From assembly GCF_025751585.1 (NCBI RefSeq), contig NZ_JAOWKX010000001.1:186259-250258 (forward strand): a stretch of DNA of 64,000 bases. Direction: 5' to 3'. A program made the position numbers and the translations under genes. The DNA comes from Fluctibacter corallii (GTDB lineage Bacteria; Pseudomonadota; Gammaproteobacteria; Enterobacterales; Alteromonadaceae). The notes beneath the pieces were generated by a model. The model did not search any database, was not told the origin of the DNA, and was given only the letters and a program-made list of their open reading frames with translations. This document shows, piece after piece, positions 9,937-19,497 of the stretch; the first letter of the stretch is position 1, and every line of letters starts with the position of its first letter.

Positions 9937-10851
9937 TTATTGAATGCCACCAACGCGATTAAAACGGACACCTGTAGGAACCCAAGAAAACATGCTACTT
10001 GGTTCACGATCAAATTCGAAACTAATCCAGATAGCGACAGCTTTACCCACTAAGTTTTCGTCAGGTACAAAGCCCCAGAATCGGCTATCCAAACTGTTAT
10101 CCCGATTATCGCCCATAACGAAATATTGTCCTTCAGGCACTATCCACTCGTCGATTTGCGTACCCGGCTGACGCGGCCCATAGTGTTGAACATTTGCCAT
10201 TGCTCTGGGGTTGCGTAGTATTTCGTGTTCCATCTCACCTAACTGTTCCGTGTATCTGGCAAGTGGTGCGCCTTGGGAGAAAAATTCACCACGTTTTTCA
10301 AACGTCAATTCAACAGGTTGCATCGGCTCGCATTCAGTTTTTACATCACACGCTTTCTTAATAAAGAGCTGTTTGTCGCGGTAAACAACTGTATCCCCCG
10401 GAAGCCCTACTACACGCTTAATATAGTCAACATTGGGTTGAACAGGATATTTGAACACCACCACATCACCACGCTCAGGTGTTCCTGTTTCGAAAAACTT
10501 GTTTCGTACCACGGGGTCTTTCAACCCGTAGGCAAACTTTTCAACCAAAATAAAATCACCCACCAATAAGGTAGGCATCATTGAGCCTGATGGAATTTGA
10601 AACGGTTCATAAATAAACGAACGAAGCACCAACACAAAAGCAATCACGGGGAAAATTTGCTGTGCAGTATCAACAATAACCGGAAGTTCTTCTTGCTTCA
10701 TTTCTGCCGCAGTTTGCAAATCTCCACCATTTTGCTGTGCTAATGCCAGTTTTTCTTTGCGCTTGGGTGCAAAAAGCAATGCATCTGCAAGCCAAATTAA
10801 ACCACTGGCTACGGTTGCAATGACCAAAAACAATGAGAAATAGTTTGCCAT
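9937..10851 (-). CDS. lepB: Signal peptidase I
   Basis: LepB cleaves signal peptides on the periplasmic face of the inner membrane. Two N-terminal membrane segments (about residues 5-25 and 63-80) precede the catalytic domain. The nucleophile Ser90 lies in IPSGSMMPTL and the general base Lys145 in DYIKRVVGLPGD; the conserved GDNRDNSLDSRFWG box follows. The gene begins one base after the lepA stop, so the two are surely one transcript. It should serve the several secreted proteins encoded in this window. Confidence 0.97.
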   Translation of the reverse strand: MANYFSLFLVIATVASGLIWLADALLFAPKRKEKLALAQQNGGDLQTAAEMKQEELPVIVDTAQQIFPVIAFVLVLRSFIYEPFQIPSGSMMPTLLVGDFILVEKFAYGLKDPVVRNKFFETGTPERGDVVVFKYPVQPNVDYIKRVVGLPGDTVVYRDKQLFIKKACDVKTECEPMQPVELTFEKRGEFFSQGAPLARYTEQLGEMEHEILRNPRAMANVQHYGPRQPGTQIDEWIVPEGQYFVMGDNRDNSLDSRFWGFVPDENLVGKAVAIWISFEFDREPSSMFSWVPTGVRFNRVGGIQ

Positions 10852-12648
10852 CTATTTTCCTACCTTGAGTACGGCTAAAAATGCATCCTGCGGCAACTCT
10901 ACGTTCCCAACTTGTTTCATGCGCTTCTTACCTTCTTTTTGCTTCTGTAAGAGTTTCTTCTTACGGCTAACATCGCCACCATAACATTTTGCAATTACGT
11001 TTTTACGCAATTGTTTTACAGTGCTACGAGCAATAATATGGTTACCAATTGCGGCTTGAATGGCGATATCAAACATTTGTCTAGGAATCAGTTCTCTGAG
11101 CTTTTCCACCAGTTCGCGGCCACGGGATTGTGCATTATCACGGTGGGTAATGACCGCTAATGCATCTACACGCTCTGCGTTAATCAGAATATCCACACGC
11201 ACCATATCTGCGCCTTGGAACTTCTTAAAGTTATAATCTAATGACGCGAAACCACGACTCGTAGATTTTAAACGGTCAAAAAAGTCTAATACGACTTCTG
11301 CCATCGGCAATTCGTAGGTTACTGCTACCTGTTTGCCGTGGTACGACATATTCGTTTGAACACCGCGTTTCTCTACACACAAGGTGATCACGTTGCCTAA
11401 ATAGTCTTGTGGAACCAATATGTTTGCTTCAACAATAGGCTCTCTGATTTGTTCGATATCATTTACTGGAGGCAATTTTGACGGGCTATCAACTTGAACC
11501 GTTTCACCGTCCGTTTTCAACACCTCATAAATTACTGTCGGTGCCGTGGTAATAAGATCAAGGTCATATTCACGCTCCAAACGCTCCTGAATAATTTCCA
11601 TGTGCAGCATGCCCAAGAAACCAATTCTGAAACCAAAACCAAGCGCTGCTGAGCTCTCTGGCTCATAGAATAAAGACGCGTCGTTTAGACTAAGTTTAGA
11701 TAGCGCATCACGGAAATCTTCGTAATCGTCAGAACTCACAGGGAACAGGCCTGCATAAACCTGTGGTTTCACTTTCTTAAATCCAGGCAGTGGCACATCG
11801 GCAGCATCTTTCGCCAATGTGATCGTATCACCGACTGGCGCGCCATGAATTTCTTTAATACCGGCAATGATAAAACCCACTTCTCCGGCTCTTAACACAC
11901 CTGTGTCGGTTTGTTTCGGCGTAAAGATACCAACTTTGTCTACTTGGTGAACCTGACCATTAGACATGATTTTAATTTTATCTTTACTGGTTAACTGTCC
12001 TTGCATTACGCGAACCAAAGACACAACCCCTTGATAATTGTCGAACCATGAATCAACAATCAGCGCTTTTAACGGCGCATCAGGATCGCCCTCTGGAGGA
12101 GGAATTTGGTTAACAATCACTTCCAGCACATCTTCAATACCGATACCCGTTTTGGCCGAACAACGTACTGCATCTATTGCATCAATCCCTACAATGTCTT
12201 CGATTTCCTCAGCCACACGCTCTGGTTCAGCTTGCGGTAAATCGATCTTGTTTAAAATGGGTACTACTTCCATATCCATATCAATGGCGGTATAGCAGTT
12301 GGCTAGCGTTTGTGCTTCTACACCCTGCCCTGCATCAACAACAAGCAATGCACCTTCACATGCAGCAAGTGAGCGTGATACTTCATAAGTAAAATCAACG
12401 TGCCCAGGCGTATCGATGAAGTTCAATTGATACGTTTCGCCATCTTTGGCCGTATAGTTCAGGGTAACGCTCTGCGCCTTGATTGTGATACCACGTTCTC
12501 TTTCTAAATCCATTGAGTCGAGAACCTGCTCTGCCATTTCCCGATCAGATAAACCGCCACAATGTTGGATTAAGCGATCTGATAGCGTTGATTTACCATG
12601 GTCAATATGGGCGATAATTGAAAAGTTTCTAATGTGCTTGTGTTGCAT
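10852..12648 (-). CDS. lepA: Elongation factor 4 (LepA)
   Basis: LepA is a ribosome-associated GTPase related to EF-G. The G1 motif AHIDHGKST, switch [16 protein letters not shown] and NKIDLP are all visible in the first 140 residues, and the C-terminal domain unique to LepA ends in [19 protein letters not shown]. At 598 residues it is full length. It lies about 200 bases downstream of rseC, with a small hairpin (12702-12719) in the gap, and is followed without spacing by lepB. Confidence 0.97.
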   Translation of the reverse strand: MQHKHIRNFSIIAHIDHGKSTLSDRLIQHCGGLSDREMAEQVLDSMDLERERGITIKAQSVTLNYTAKDGETYQLNFIDTPGHVDFTYEVSRSLAACEGALLVVDAGQGVEAQTLANCYTAIDMDMEVVPILNKIDLPQAEPERVAEEIEDIVGIDAIDAVRCSAKTGIGIEDVLEVIVNQIPPPEGDPDAPLKALIVDSWFDNYQGVVSLVRVMQGQLTSKDKIKIMSNGQVHQVDKVGIFTPKQTDTGVLRAGEVGFIIAGIKEIHGAPVGDTITLAKDAADVPLPGFKKVKPQVYAGLFPVSSDDYEDFRDALSKLSLNDASLFYEPESSAALGFGFRIGFLGMLHMEIIQERLEREYDLDLITTAPTVIYEVLKTDGETVQVDSPSKLPPVNDIEQIREPIVEANILVPQDYLGNVITLCVEKRGVQTNMSYHGKQVAVTYELPMAEVVLDFFDRLKSTSRGFASLDYNFKKFQGADMVRVDILINAERVDALAVITHRDNAQSRGRELVEKLRELIPRQMFDIAIQAAIGNHIIARSTVKQLRKNVIAKCYGGDVSRKKKLLQKQKEGKKRMKQVGNVELPQDAFLAVLKVGK

Positions 12649-12845
12649 AGCGTTTGAACGTTACCTACTACTGGTGCCGGCTCGTCCAGCACACTGTGTT
12701 GACTGTCTTTACAGACAGTATACGGTTGATCTTAATAAATAGGCGGGGATTTTACCGTTTTATCACGCAATTTGCGATAAAGATATGCACTACGACGGAG
12801 AGAAACCTGAAATTAAACGATAAAAAAATACACACAAATCCATAT

Positions 12846-13334
12846 TTAGTGACGTTCTGAAGAAAAACGAATAGGAATTTTATCTTGCTCTTTTGGTAAA
12901 AGCGCAATCAAATGAGGCTCAAATCCCTTATGCGTTTGCTTTTGCATATAGGCTCTTACCCCCATAAAACTAACGAATGTAGCAAAAAAAGCACTGAATA
13001 TTATAAATCCCTCGCTGTCCAATCCTAATTGTTTCCAAAAAATTCCAGACAGCGACGCCGATAAAACTAATACAAAAACGGGAAGAAGATACACCAAAGC
13101 CGACGCGTGAAGCAGCGTTCGCTCAGGGATTCCAATTTTAACTTTCTGGCCTACTTCGGCACGCTCGCTACATGCCAATTTTAGCAAATCCGTTTTAGGC
13201 GAAAAAGCCTTAGCTACGACGCCAGTTCCACAATTATCACTGGCATGGCAACTGCCACAAGTCGTTTTGATTTGCGTTTCAACCCATATCACGTCTTTGT
13301 CTATTTCTTTGACAATGCCAATCTCTTCTATCAT
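12846..13334 (-). CDS. rseC: RseC/MucC-family positive regulator of sigma-E
   Basis: RseC is an inner-membrane protein encoded with the sigma-E system; it is also linked to SoxR reduction. The N-terminal cytoplasmic part has a cysteine cluster (TTCGSCHASDNCG, with a C-x2-C-x5-C pattern), followed by two transmembrane helices (about residues 78-98 and 105-125). Length 162 residues, normal for the family. It overlaps the end of rseB by 4 bases and so closes the rpoE-rseA-rseB-rseC operon. Confidence 0.92.
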   Translation of the reverse strand: MIEEIGIVKEIDKDVIWVETQIKTTCGSCHASDNCGTGVVAKAFSPKTDLLKLACSERAEVGQKVKIGIPERTLLHASALVYLLPVFVLVLSASLSGIFWKQLGLDSEGFIIFSAFFATFVSFMGVRAYMQKQTHKGFEPHLIALLPKEQDKIPIRFSSERH

Positions 13335-14386
13335 TGGTTCGCTACCGTAATAGAACTGGCAATCGCATTCGCCGTCTGAGCAGGTACCTTACCGATTACT
13401 GTCACCGATATGCTACCGTGGTTTCGTGTTAAAAACGTGTTTGACTCACTGCGTAAAAGTAGATCTTGATCAGCAACCGCACCGTTTTTTTCATGCAAAT
13501 ACACTGACACATTCACGAGTCCGTCACTTAACATCACATAATCGACCCATTGACCCGTGTAAGGTAGCCGGTGCCTGTCGCGCTTAACGATCTCCATACC
13601 AATGGGCATAAAGGCCAAATTCCAAGTCGCCTCAAGTGATTTATTTGGGTTGAATTCAATAACTTGTGGGAGTTTAGAGGTTTCTATTCGACTAAAGTGT
13701 TCATGAGGAGTAGCAGTTACTTGTAGGGCTGTGACTTGAATTTGTTCCAACAAATGTCCTTTCAAATCAACCATATTTAACTTCAGTGGTAACCCTGTTG
13801 ATTCGTCTAACCACAGCACGTAACCAAATCTGCTACCGTCTGTACTGACTACCCTAATTTGCTGAGCTGATCGCCCAGAAATACGGTTCCGCCCGACTAA
13901 CACAAAGTCGTATGCGCCTAATAGAGTTTCAGGTGCAGATAATAACGTTTCAGGAAGAGGACCGTTGATGACATCAGAACGCATACTATACGCAGGCACG
14001 TTCGGCTCGAAGTAGCTAACTTGATCACCCATTCTAAGCACTTCCTGACCAGGCCCATTGAGCATACTCAAGTGCTCCATCTCGACACCTGTTTCACTGA
14101 TCCCGTGTCGCCAAATGTAGGGCTGCGCCTCTGATCCCGGCTTAAGTACAACGAAAGAGATGTGATAATTCAGTTCTCTTACCGCTTCAGACATTTTCGT
14201 CAGCCAAGCTCGCGCTGACAATTGAGATGTAGGTTTTGCATTCGATACGTCACCTGACTGAACATCTAAGCCTTGAGCGAATGCCTGCGTGCTCAAGAAC
14301 GCGAATATCACATGCAATAATGCTATTACCCGCAGTGATACGCGCCTCTTGTTATTAATGAATTTATTGTGGATTGTTTGACTCAC
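13331..14386 (-). CDS. rseB: Sigma-E regulatory protein RseB (MucB)
   Basis: RseB is a periplasmic protein that binds RseA and protects it from DegS until lipid or LPS intermediates signal. The 351-residue product starts with a signal peptide (VIALLHVIFAFLSTQAFA, cut near AQG). The mature protein has the two MucB/RseB domains, with recognisable segments such as VSYFEPNVPAYSM and LPYTGQWVDYVMLSDGLVNVSVYL. It overlaps rseA by 23 bases and rseC by 4. Confidence 0.93.
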   Translation of the reverse strand: MSQTIHNKFINNKRRVSLRVIALLHVIFAFLSTQAFAQGLDVQSGDVSNAKPTSQLSARAWLTKMSEAVRELNYHISFVVLKPGSEAQPYIWRHGISETGVEMEHLSMLNGPGQEVLRMGDQVSYFEPNVPAYSMRSDVINGPLPETLLSAPETLLGAYDFVLVGRNRISGRSAQQIRVVSTDGSRFGYVLWLDESTGLPLKLNMVDLKGHLLEQIQVTALQVTATPHEHFSRIETSKLPQVIEFNPNKSLEATWNLAFMPIGMEIVKRDRHRLPYTGQWVDYVMLSDGLVNVSVYLHEKNGAVADQDLLLRSESNTFLTRNHGSISVTVIGKVPAQTANAIASSITVANQ

Positions 14387-14972
14387 CGTTGTCTGGGCTA
14401 CCTTTTTCCTGACCGTTTAACGCTTCATCTTGATTGTGCAACGATTCGGCCTTCATGCGCAACTGATTACGGTGATCAGTTAGAAATGAGTTCACCACTT
14501 TACGCTGCTCCATCACATCAGTTCGAGGAACGGTTCGTGTTTCTTCTAAGCTGACAGGAGACAACCCTCCCTTTATTCCTGGCAATGTTGCAGGAGTAGA
14601 ATTCATTGGACCGACATCAACAGGCTGATTCATTTGCTGTACGCCTATCACAACGGCAGCAGCGACAGAGGCAGCAATAGCGAGCTGTCCGCCCTGTTTG
14701 ATAAATGGAACCACAGACGCTACAACGGGCACGTCTCGCCACGTTTTTTTAGGTGCTAAAATAGCAGGCTCACTCTCTATCGCATTTGCAACTTGCTCTG
14801 AAATATCAAAATCCGCAAATTCTGGCATTTCTTTACGCAACGAATGCCGTATCAAGTGATAACGTTGCCACTTTGCATTCAACGACTCATTATCATTTAG
14901 CGCACTAATGAGGGACGAGTCTTGCGATTCGCCGTCAACAAATGCTGATAAATTTTCATGCTCTTGCGTCAT
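14364..14972 (-). CDS. rseA: Anti-sigma-E factor RseA (MucA)
   Basis: RseA holds sigma-E inactive at the inner membrane. The 202-residue protein has the anti-sigma N domain (ENLSAFVDGE to KWQRYHLIRHSLRKE), one transmembrane segment (about residues 93-109) and a short periplasmic tail with a Q-rich end (PSREPI is absent; instead LNGQEKGSPDNGESNNPQ). AGGAACGTT lies upstream of the ATG. It follows rpoE after 70 bases and overlaps rseB. Confidence 0.93.
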   Translation of the reverse strand: MTQEHENLSAFVDGESQDSSLISALNDNESLNAKWQRYHLIRHSLRKEMPEFADFDISEQVANAIESEPAILAPKKTWRDVPVVASVVPFIKQGGQLAIAASVAAAVVIGVQQMNQPVDVGPMNSTPATLPGIKGGLSPVSLEETRTVPRTDVMEQRKVVNSFLTDHRNQLRMKAESLHNQDEALNGQEKGSPDNGESNNPQ

Positions 14973-15042
14973 ATAACGTTCCTGACTTAACGCTTAAATT
15001 AAAAACTGGTTATCAAGGGTAGTATCGTGCAACATCAACACA

Positions 15043-15624
15043 TTAGCTCTTTTCAAGCATAGGTTGAAGCACTTTATCAATCGCCTCGCGCGCACGAAAG
15101 ATACGAGAACGCACAGTGCCGACTGGGCAATCCATAACATTCGCAATATCTTCGTAGCTTAACCCCTCTAACTCTCTCAACGTAATTGCCATGCGTAAGT
15201 CCTCTGGCAATTGCTCGACGGTATCAAACAACACTTTTTCAAGCTGGTCTGACATAAGACTGCGCTCAGGCGAGTTTTGTTCCTTAAGCGCATCACTTCC
15301 ATCGTAAAAATCGGCCTCTTCCGCATCTACGTCGTTGGCAGGCGGTTTTCTCCCCTGCGCAACTAAATAATTTTTCGCACTGTTTACTGCAATACGATAT
15401 AGCCAAGTATAAAATGCACTCTCTCCGCGAAAATTGGGGAGCGCTCGATACGCTTTGATAAACGCTTCTTGCGTTACATCGGCTACATCGCCAGAATTTT
15501 TCACGTAACGTGTTACTAAGTGTGCAACCTTATGTTGGTATTTTTTAACCAACAGATTAAATGCATTTTTATCACCTTGTTGTACACGCTCTACGATTTG
15601 TTGATCTGTAATCTGCTCGCTCAT
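15043..15624 (-). CDS. rpoE: RNA polymerase sigma-E factor
   Basis: This extracytoplasmic-function sigma factor of 193 residues directs the envelope-stress regulon. Region 2 (ADVTQEAFIKAYRALPNFRG, with FYTWLYRIAVNSAKNYL) and region 4 (LRMAITLRELEGLSYEDIAN, VMDCPVGTVRSRIFRAR) are clear. It heads the operon with rseA, rseB and rseC and is divergent from nadB, as in E. coli. A sigma-E-like promoter about 50 bases upstream suggests that the gene activates itself. Confidence 0.97.
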   Translation of the reverse strand: MSEQITDQQIVERVQQGDKNAFNLLVKKYQHKVAHLVTRYVKNSGDVADVTQEAFIKAYRALPNFRGESAFYTWLYRIAVNSAKNYLVAQGRKPPANDVDAEEADFYDGSDALKEQNSPERSLMSDQLEKVLFDTVEQLPEDLRMAITLRELEGLSYEDIANVMDCPVGTVRSRIFRAREAIDKVLQPMLEKS

Positions 15625-15676
15625 TCGAGCCCATTCTCCCTCAAAAAAAACTACCTAAGGCTCACGCAAGCACTTT

Positions 15677-15704
15677 GATAGACTCTGCCATTTTCGAAAA
15701 GTTC
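15677..15704 (-). promoter_or_regulatory. Candidate sigma-E promoter of rpoE
   Basis: On the minus strand GAACTT (15704-15699) is followed after 16 bases by TCTATC (15682-15677). This resembles the sigma-E consensus of GGAACTT and TCTGA with a 16-17 base spacer, though the -10 is imperfect. The predicted start near 15670 leaves a leader of about 45 bases before rpoE. Autoregulation of rpoE by such a promoter is well known in enterobacteria; here it is inferred from sequence alone. Confidence 0.5.
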
Positions 15705-16043
15705 GATACGACTTGCTGTTTTCTTTTAATTATTTTTACAAGAGGGCAATTTTTGCACCCTCAAATGATCATAATGCTTGATTCTTATGTGCCAATTAAC
15801 TGTACGCTGCATACGCGCTTACAACACAACACTATCTTGGCGAGGTCATGCACTATGCTAGCACTCACATTAACAGAATACTATTATTGCCCCACCGTGT
15901 TATCCATCAGCACAATCAAATAAATTCCCGCGTCGGTGCAAACCTGCCAATCACAGTACGTCACAAAGTTTTTATTGTAATTAGCCGCCTATGAATTAGT
16001 ATTCTCGCAATAAATCTGTCACAAATTGGTTTCGAAGAATTTA
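15705..16043. other. Intergenic region between rpoE and nadB
   Basis: About 340 bases without a convincing gene. It should hold the nadB promoter, and AT-rich stretches are present (15720-15740 and 15960-16010), but I see no clear operator, riboswitch or RNA. A short open frame at 15675-15923 has no recognisable product and no ribosome site. Confidence 0.5.
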
Positions 16044-17666
16044 ATGGGTTCTAATATTGAGCATCGTTGCGACGTGTTAATCATCGGAAGTGGTGCTGCT
16101 GGTTTAAGTTTAGCGTTAAAGTTAGCCGAACATTATCACGTTATCGTACTAAGCAAGAGTGAGGTGTCTGAAGGCTCTACACGTTATGCGCAAGGCGGTA
16201 TCGCCGCAGTATTTGATGAAAACGACTCTATCGAATCTCATGTAAAAGACACGCTCAATGCTGGCGCAGGCTTATGCATAGAAGAGAGTGTGCGATTTAC
16301 CGCTTCTCGAGCAAAAGAAGCGATGGAATGGTTAATAAATTTTGGCGTCCCGTTTGACACCGAAAAAAATGACAAAGGCGAAACGCGCTTTCATTTAACG
16401 CGTGAAGGCGGCCACAGCCACCGCCGTATTCTCCATGCTGCTGATGCTACAGGAAAAGCCGTTCAACTTACCCTCATTGAGGCCGTTCAGCAGCACCCGA
16501 ACATCCATATTTTTGAACGTTACAATGCTATCGATTTAATCAAACCCTCGCGCGATAGCGTAAAATGTCAGGGAGCGTACGTATGGAATCGCCGCCTTGA
16601 GCATGTAGAAGTCATTAGAAGTCGATTTGTCGCCTTGGCAAGTGGTGGCGCAAGTAAAGTGTATCAGTACACCTCTAATCCCGATGTATCAAGTGGCGAT
16701 GGTGTCGCTATGGCATGGCGCGCGGGGTGTTCTGTCGCGAATATGGAGTTCAATCAATTTCATCCTACTTGCCTTTACCACCCTGAAGCCAGAAACTTTT
16801 TGATAACCGAAGCGTTACGCGGTGAAGGCGCAATCTTATGTCACGCCAATGGCGAACGCTTTATGCACAAGTTTGACGAAAGAGAGGAGCTCGCGCCTAG
16901 AGACATAGTCGCACGCGCAATAGATTACGAGATGAAGCGAATTGGCGCAGACTGTATGTACTTAGACATCAGTCACAAGCCAGCTGACTTTATTGTTAAA
17001 CACTTCCCAACAATTTACAGAAAGTGTCGCTCACTGGGTATTGATATTACGCGTCAGCCGATCCCTGTGGTTCCAGCTGCGCATTACACCTGCGGAGGGG
17101 TAACAACCGATTACAACGCCAAAACCGATCTGGACAATGTGTATGCCATTGGTGAAGTCGCCTACACGGGGCTTCATGGGGCTAACCGAATGGCCAGTAA
17201 TTCGTTGTTGGAGTGTATTGTTTTTGCGCATTCAGCGGCAGAACATATTATTTCTCGAGCTGACATACTTCATAGCGAAGCTCCCATTGAACCTTGGGAT
17301 GAGAGCCAAGTCACAAACTCAGACGAAGAAGTGGTCATTCAACACAACTGGCACGAACTGCGATTGTTTATGTGGGACTATGTTGGAATTGTCAGAACGA
17401 CCAAGCGTCTTGAACGAGCGCTACGAAGAATTGAACTTTTGAAACAAGAAATTCATGAGTATTATGCTAACTTCAAAGTCAGCAATAACTTGCTTGAGCT
17501 ACGTAATCTTGTAACCGTCGCCGAGCTGATAGTGCGTTGCGCGATGGAACGCAAAGAAAGCCGAGGGTTACATTACACCTTGGATTATCCTGATATGTTA
17601 GCCGAAGCAAAACCAACCTTATTGCCCGGTCGACTTAAGCAATCAAACCAAACTTTCAAGCCGTAA
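16044..17666 (+). CDS. nadB: L-aspartate oxidase NadB
   Basis: NadB oxidises L-aspartate to iminoaspartate, the first step of de novo NAD synthesis, with FAD. The dinucleotide-binding motif [15 protein letters not shown] is near residue 10, [13 protein letters not shown] follows, and the active-site region [15 protein letters not shown] and the C-terminal helical domain typical of the succinate dehydrogenase flavoprotein superfamily are intact. The start is taken as ATG 16044 (540 residues) rather than an in-frame TTG at 16026. The divergent position next to rpoE is the same as in E. coli. Confidence 0.96.
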   Translation: MGSNIEHRCDVLIIGSGAAGLSLALKLAEHYHVIVLSKSEVSEGSTRYAQGGIAAVFDENDSIESHVKDTLNAGAGLCIEESVRFTASRAKEAMEWLINFGVPFDTEKNDKGETRFHLTREGGHSHRRILHAADATGKAVQLTLIEAVQQHPNIHIFERYNAIDLIKPSRDSVKCQGAYVWNRRLEHVEVIRSRFVALASGGASKVYQYTSNPDVSSGDGVAMAWRAGCSVANMEFNQFHPTCLYHPEARNFLITEALRGEGAILCHANGERFMHKFDEREELAPRDIVARAIDYEMKRIGADCMYLDISHKPADFIVKHFPTIYRKCRSLGIDITRQPIPVVPAAHYTCGGVTTDYNAKTDLDNVYAIGEVAYTGLHGANRMASNSLLECIVFAHSAAEHIISRADILHSEAPIEPWDESQVTNSDEEVVIQHNWHELRLFMWDYVGIVRTTKRLERALRRIELLKQEIHEYYANFKVSNNLLELRNLVTVAELIVRCAMERKESRGLHYTLDYPDMLAEAKPTLLPGRLKQSNQTFKP

Positions 17667-17694
17667 AAGATACCAAAAATCGTATGATCAGATT

Positions 17695-17717
17695 GCCGCG
17701 AATTATACCTTCGCGGC
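17695..17717. terminator. Stem-loop between convergent nadB and the MaoC-like gene
   Basis: A perfect 8-bp inverted repeat (GCCGCGAA at 17695-17702, TTCGCGGC at 17710-17717) with a 7-base loop lies between two convergent genes and overlaps the last codons of the minus-strand gene. There is no long T-run on either side, so as an intrinsic terminator it is weak; position is the main argument. Confidence 0.4.
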
Positions 17718-18671
17718 TTCATTCCATACGGGTAAGCCATGTAATACTTTTGCACGAAGATGCAATCTTTTAAAGTCCTTTGAAGAAAGCGAGTATTCAC
17801 ATACATCACTATTTTTTTCTGTATTTGCAACGCACACCAACGTAGAAGGCAATATGATTGCTTGCTTAAACTCAACATCAATTGAAAAAGACTTAAATGC
17901 CTGCCCACACACTTGCTGTGGCTTTATTCCTTGAGGATGTGTCATTAAAAAAGAAAGTAATCGCGCTTTTGAATACATGCCATGCGCAATAGACGCTTTA
18001 AAGCCAAATAGTTGGGCCATCACAGCACTGATATGAATGGGATTATAATCGCCCGAAATCCGAGCATACTGCCGTCCGGCGTTAGAGGCAAAACGCATGT
18101 TTGCGAGCAAATTCGCGTCATCAGGCACCCCGTCATTACGCACAGTTTGGCGACTCTGGTTTAATTTATCTTTTATCTCCCGCCTTTTAAAGTAAGTACT
18201 CACAGACTTCCAAGCAATCTTACTATCAATAATAAGATTACTATTTATGGTAAACTTCACACCTTTCTCAACATGTATGATTTGGCCTATGCTACATACC
18301 AATTCGCCTTCTTTGTCACGTGTTATTGGCTGTAGCACTGATATAGAATTACGTTTATGAATAACCCCCATAGGCGAGAAGGGAAACTCTTTACGAAGCA
18401 TCATTGCCAAGTGAAATTTGAAGGCTTCAAAATGCGGCAGAATTGGGTGCATCTGCATGTGAGCCTGAGGCGCATATTGCAATACTTTATGTACACTTTC
18501 TAAATACCGCTGTGCTGGAAACACCACCCGTTCACAATGAAAAGCAGGAAGCAAAGACAGGTCTTTCTGTTGCGATTGATTACATCCTCGTTTTACCGCC
18601 GATTTGAGCAAAAGCGGCCAGATAGTAGGCATAGCTTGATAACGAATGGTTGGCGCATCTAGGCAATTCAT
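17703..18671 (-). CDS. MaoC-type hotdog-fold (hydratase-like) protein
   Basis: A 322-residue protein whose C-terminal half has the MaoC/R-hydratase signature: YARISGDYNPIHISAVMAQL followed by FKASIAHGMYSKA, with the catalytic Asp (GDYNPIH) and His of the hotdog fold. The family hydrates enoyl thioesters or dehydrates hydroxyacyl thioesters. The N-terminal 190 residues look like a second, degenerate hotdog repeat without the motif. It abuts ygfX (1-base spacing) and is convergent with nadB; no fatty-acid genes are near, so the substrate is unknown. Confidence 0.75.
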   Translation of the reverse strand: MNCLDAPTIRYQAMPTIWPLLLKSAVKRGCNQSQQKDLSLLPAFHCERVVFPAQRYLESVHKVLQYAPQAHMQMHPILPHFEAFKFHLAMMLRKEFPFSPMGVIHKRNSISVLQPITRDKEGELVCSIGQIIHVEKGVKFTINSNLIIDSKIAWKSVSTYFKRREIKDKLNQSRQTVRNDGVPDDANLLANMRFASNAGRQYARISGDYNPIHISAVMAQLFGFKASIAHGMYSKARLLSFLMTHPQGIKPQQVCGQAFKSFSIDVEFKQAIILPSTLVCVANTEKNSDVCEYSLSSKDFKRLHLRAKVLHGLPVWNEAAKV

Positions 18672-19121
18672 TTACAACAAACTAAATGGCGAAGAACGCG
18701 TATGTTTTACCGTATTGACAACACGACATAGCCGACGAAATGCTTGATGGTCAACCTGATCTTTGGCTAACCAACAAACACGACGTTTTCTATTGTTTTC
18801 CTGTAACATGACTAATTTCACGGCCCACGGCCCAACCAATGAGGAAGGCAATATTATATTTCGATAGGCATCTTCACGAAACCGCACAACCCCTTCCTCT
18901 TCAAGAAATAACCAGTATAACTGGTTAGGTCTAAACAATCCGATGACATGAAAAACCGCGGCCAAGGCGATAATAACACTGACAGTAAACTGAGCCGCTA
19001 TCTGATACTCAAACACAGACGGTTGCCACATCCAAACAGATGCGAGGCAGAAGGCAGCAACAATCCCACTTGCAATTGCTTTCAAATAGGAAGGGGTAAC
19101 AAGAATATTAAACTTTAACAC
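18672..19121 (-). CDS. ygfX: YgfX-family membrane protein (SdhE partner)
   Basis: A small protein of about 149 residues with two adjacent transmembrane helices (YLKAIASGIVAAFCLASVW and AAQFTVSVIIALAAVFHVIG) and a basic, tryptophan-containing C-terminal domain, the layout of YgfX (CptA). In E. coli YgfX has been described as the toxin-like partner of SdhE. The frame stays open into sdhE, but I choose the GTG at 19121, which overlaps the sdhE stop by 14 bases and fits the family length. Together they form the conserved sdhE-ygfX pair. Confidence 0.8.
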   Translation of the reverse strand: MLKFNILVTPSYLKAIASGIVAAFCLASVWMWQPSVFEYQIAAQFTVSVIIALAAVFHVIGLFRPNQLYWLFLEEEGVVRFREDAYRNIILPSSLVGPWAVKLVMLQENNRKRRVCWLAKDQVDHQAFRRLCRVVNTVKHTRSSPFSLL

Positions 19122-19359
19122 GATGTAATATGTGTGAAACCATACGGGCCAGTTCAGGATCTTTACAGGCTTCATGCCCCATGAACCAAGCAAATAAATC
19201 AGGATCGTCGCACGTTAACAATCTTTCGAATAACACTTGGTCTTCTTCACTTAATTGATCAAACCCTTCTTCTTCGAAAGGCATAAATAAAACATCTAGT
19301 TCTAGCATGCCGCGGCGGCAAGCCCACCTTAATCGAGAACGACGCTTTTGAGTGAACAT
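19108..19359 (-). CDS. sdhE: FAD assembly factor SdhE
   Basis: SdhE (YgfY/CptB) helps attach FAD to the flavoprotein subunit of succinate dehydrogenase. The 83-residue product has the family signature RRGMLELD near residue 15 and the acidic region (EEEGFDQLSEEDQVLFERLL) followed by DPDLFAWFMGH. A GAGGT ribosome site precedes the ATG. It is divergent from ygfZ and overlaps ygfX, as in many gammaproteobacteria. Confidence 0.95.
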   Translation of the reverse strand: MFTQKRRSRLRWACRRGMLELDVLFMPFEEEGFDQLSEEDQVLFERLLTCDDPDLFAWFMGHEACKDPELARMVSHILHRVKV

Positions 19360-19497
19360 GAAATTACCTCAAGATTTATGCACTTATTAGTGCTAGTTTT
19401 TTACTATTCCCCATAGTAACACTGTCATTACGCTTGTTTCTACTGACCTTGTCCCCATATTGAAAGACAATATGCATTCAGGAATTAAGGAATCGCT

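Noticed and set aside
12702..12719. Hairpin ACTGTCT-TTAC-AGACAGT between rseC and lepA as a terminator
   Set aside because: No T-run follows on the minus strand. It may be a structural element, but termination is not supported.
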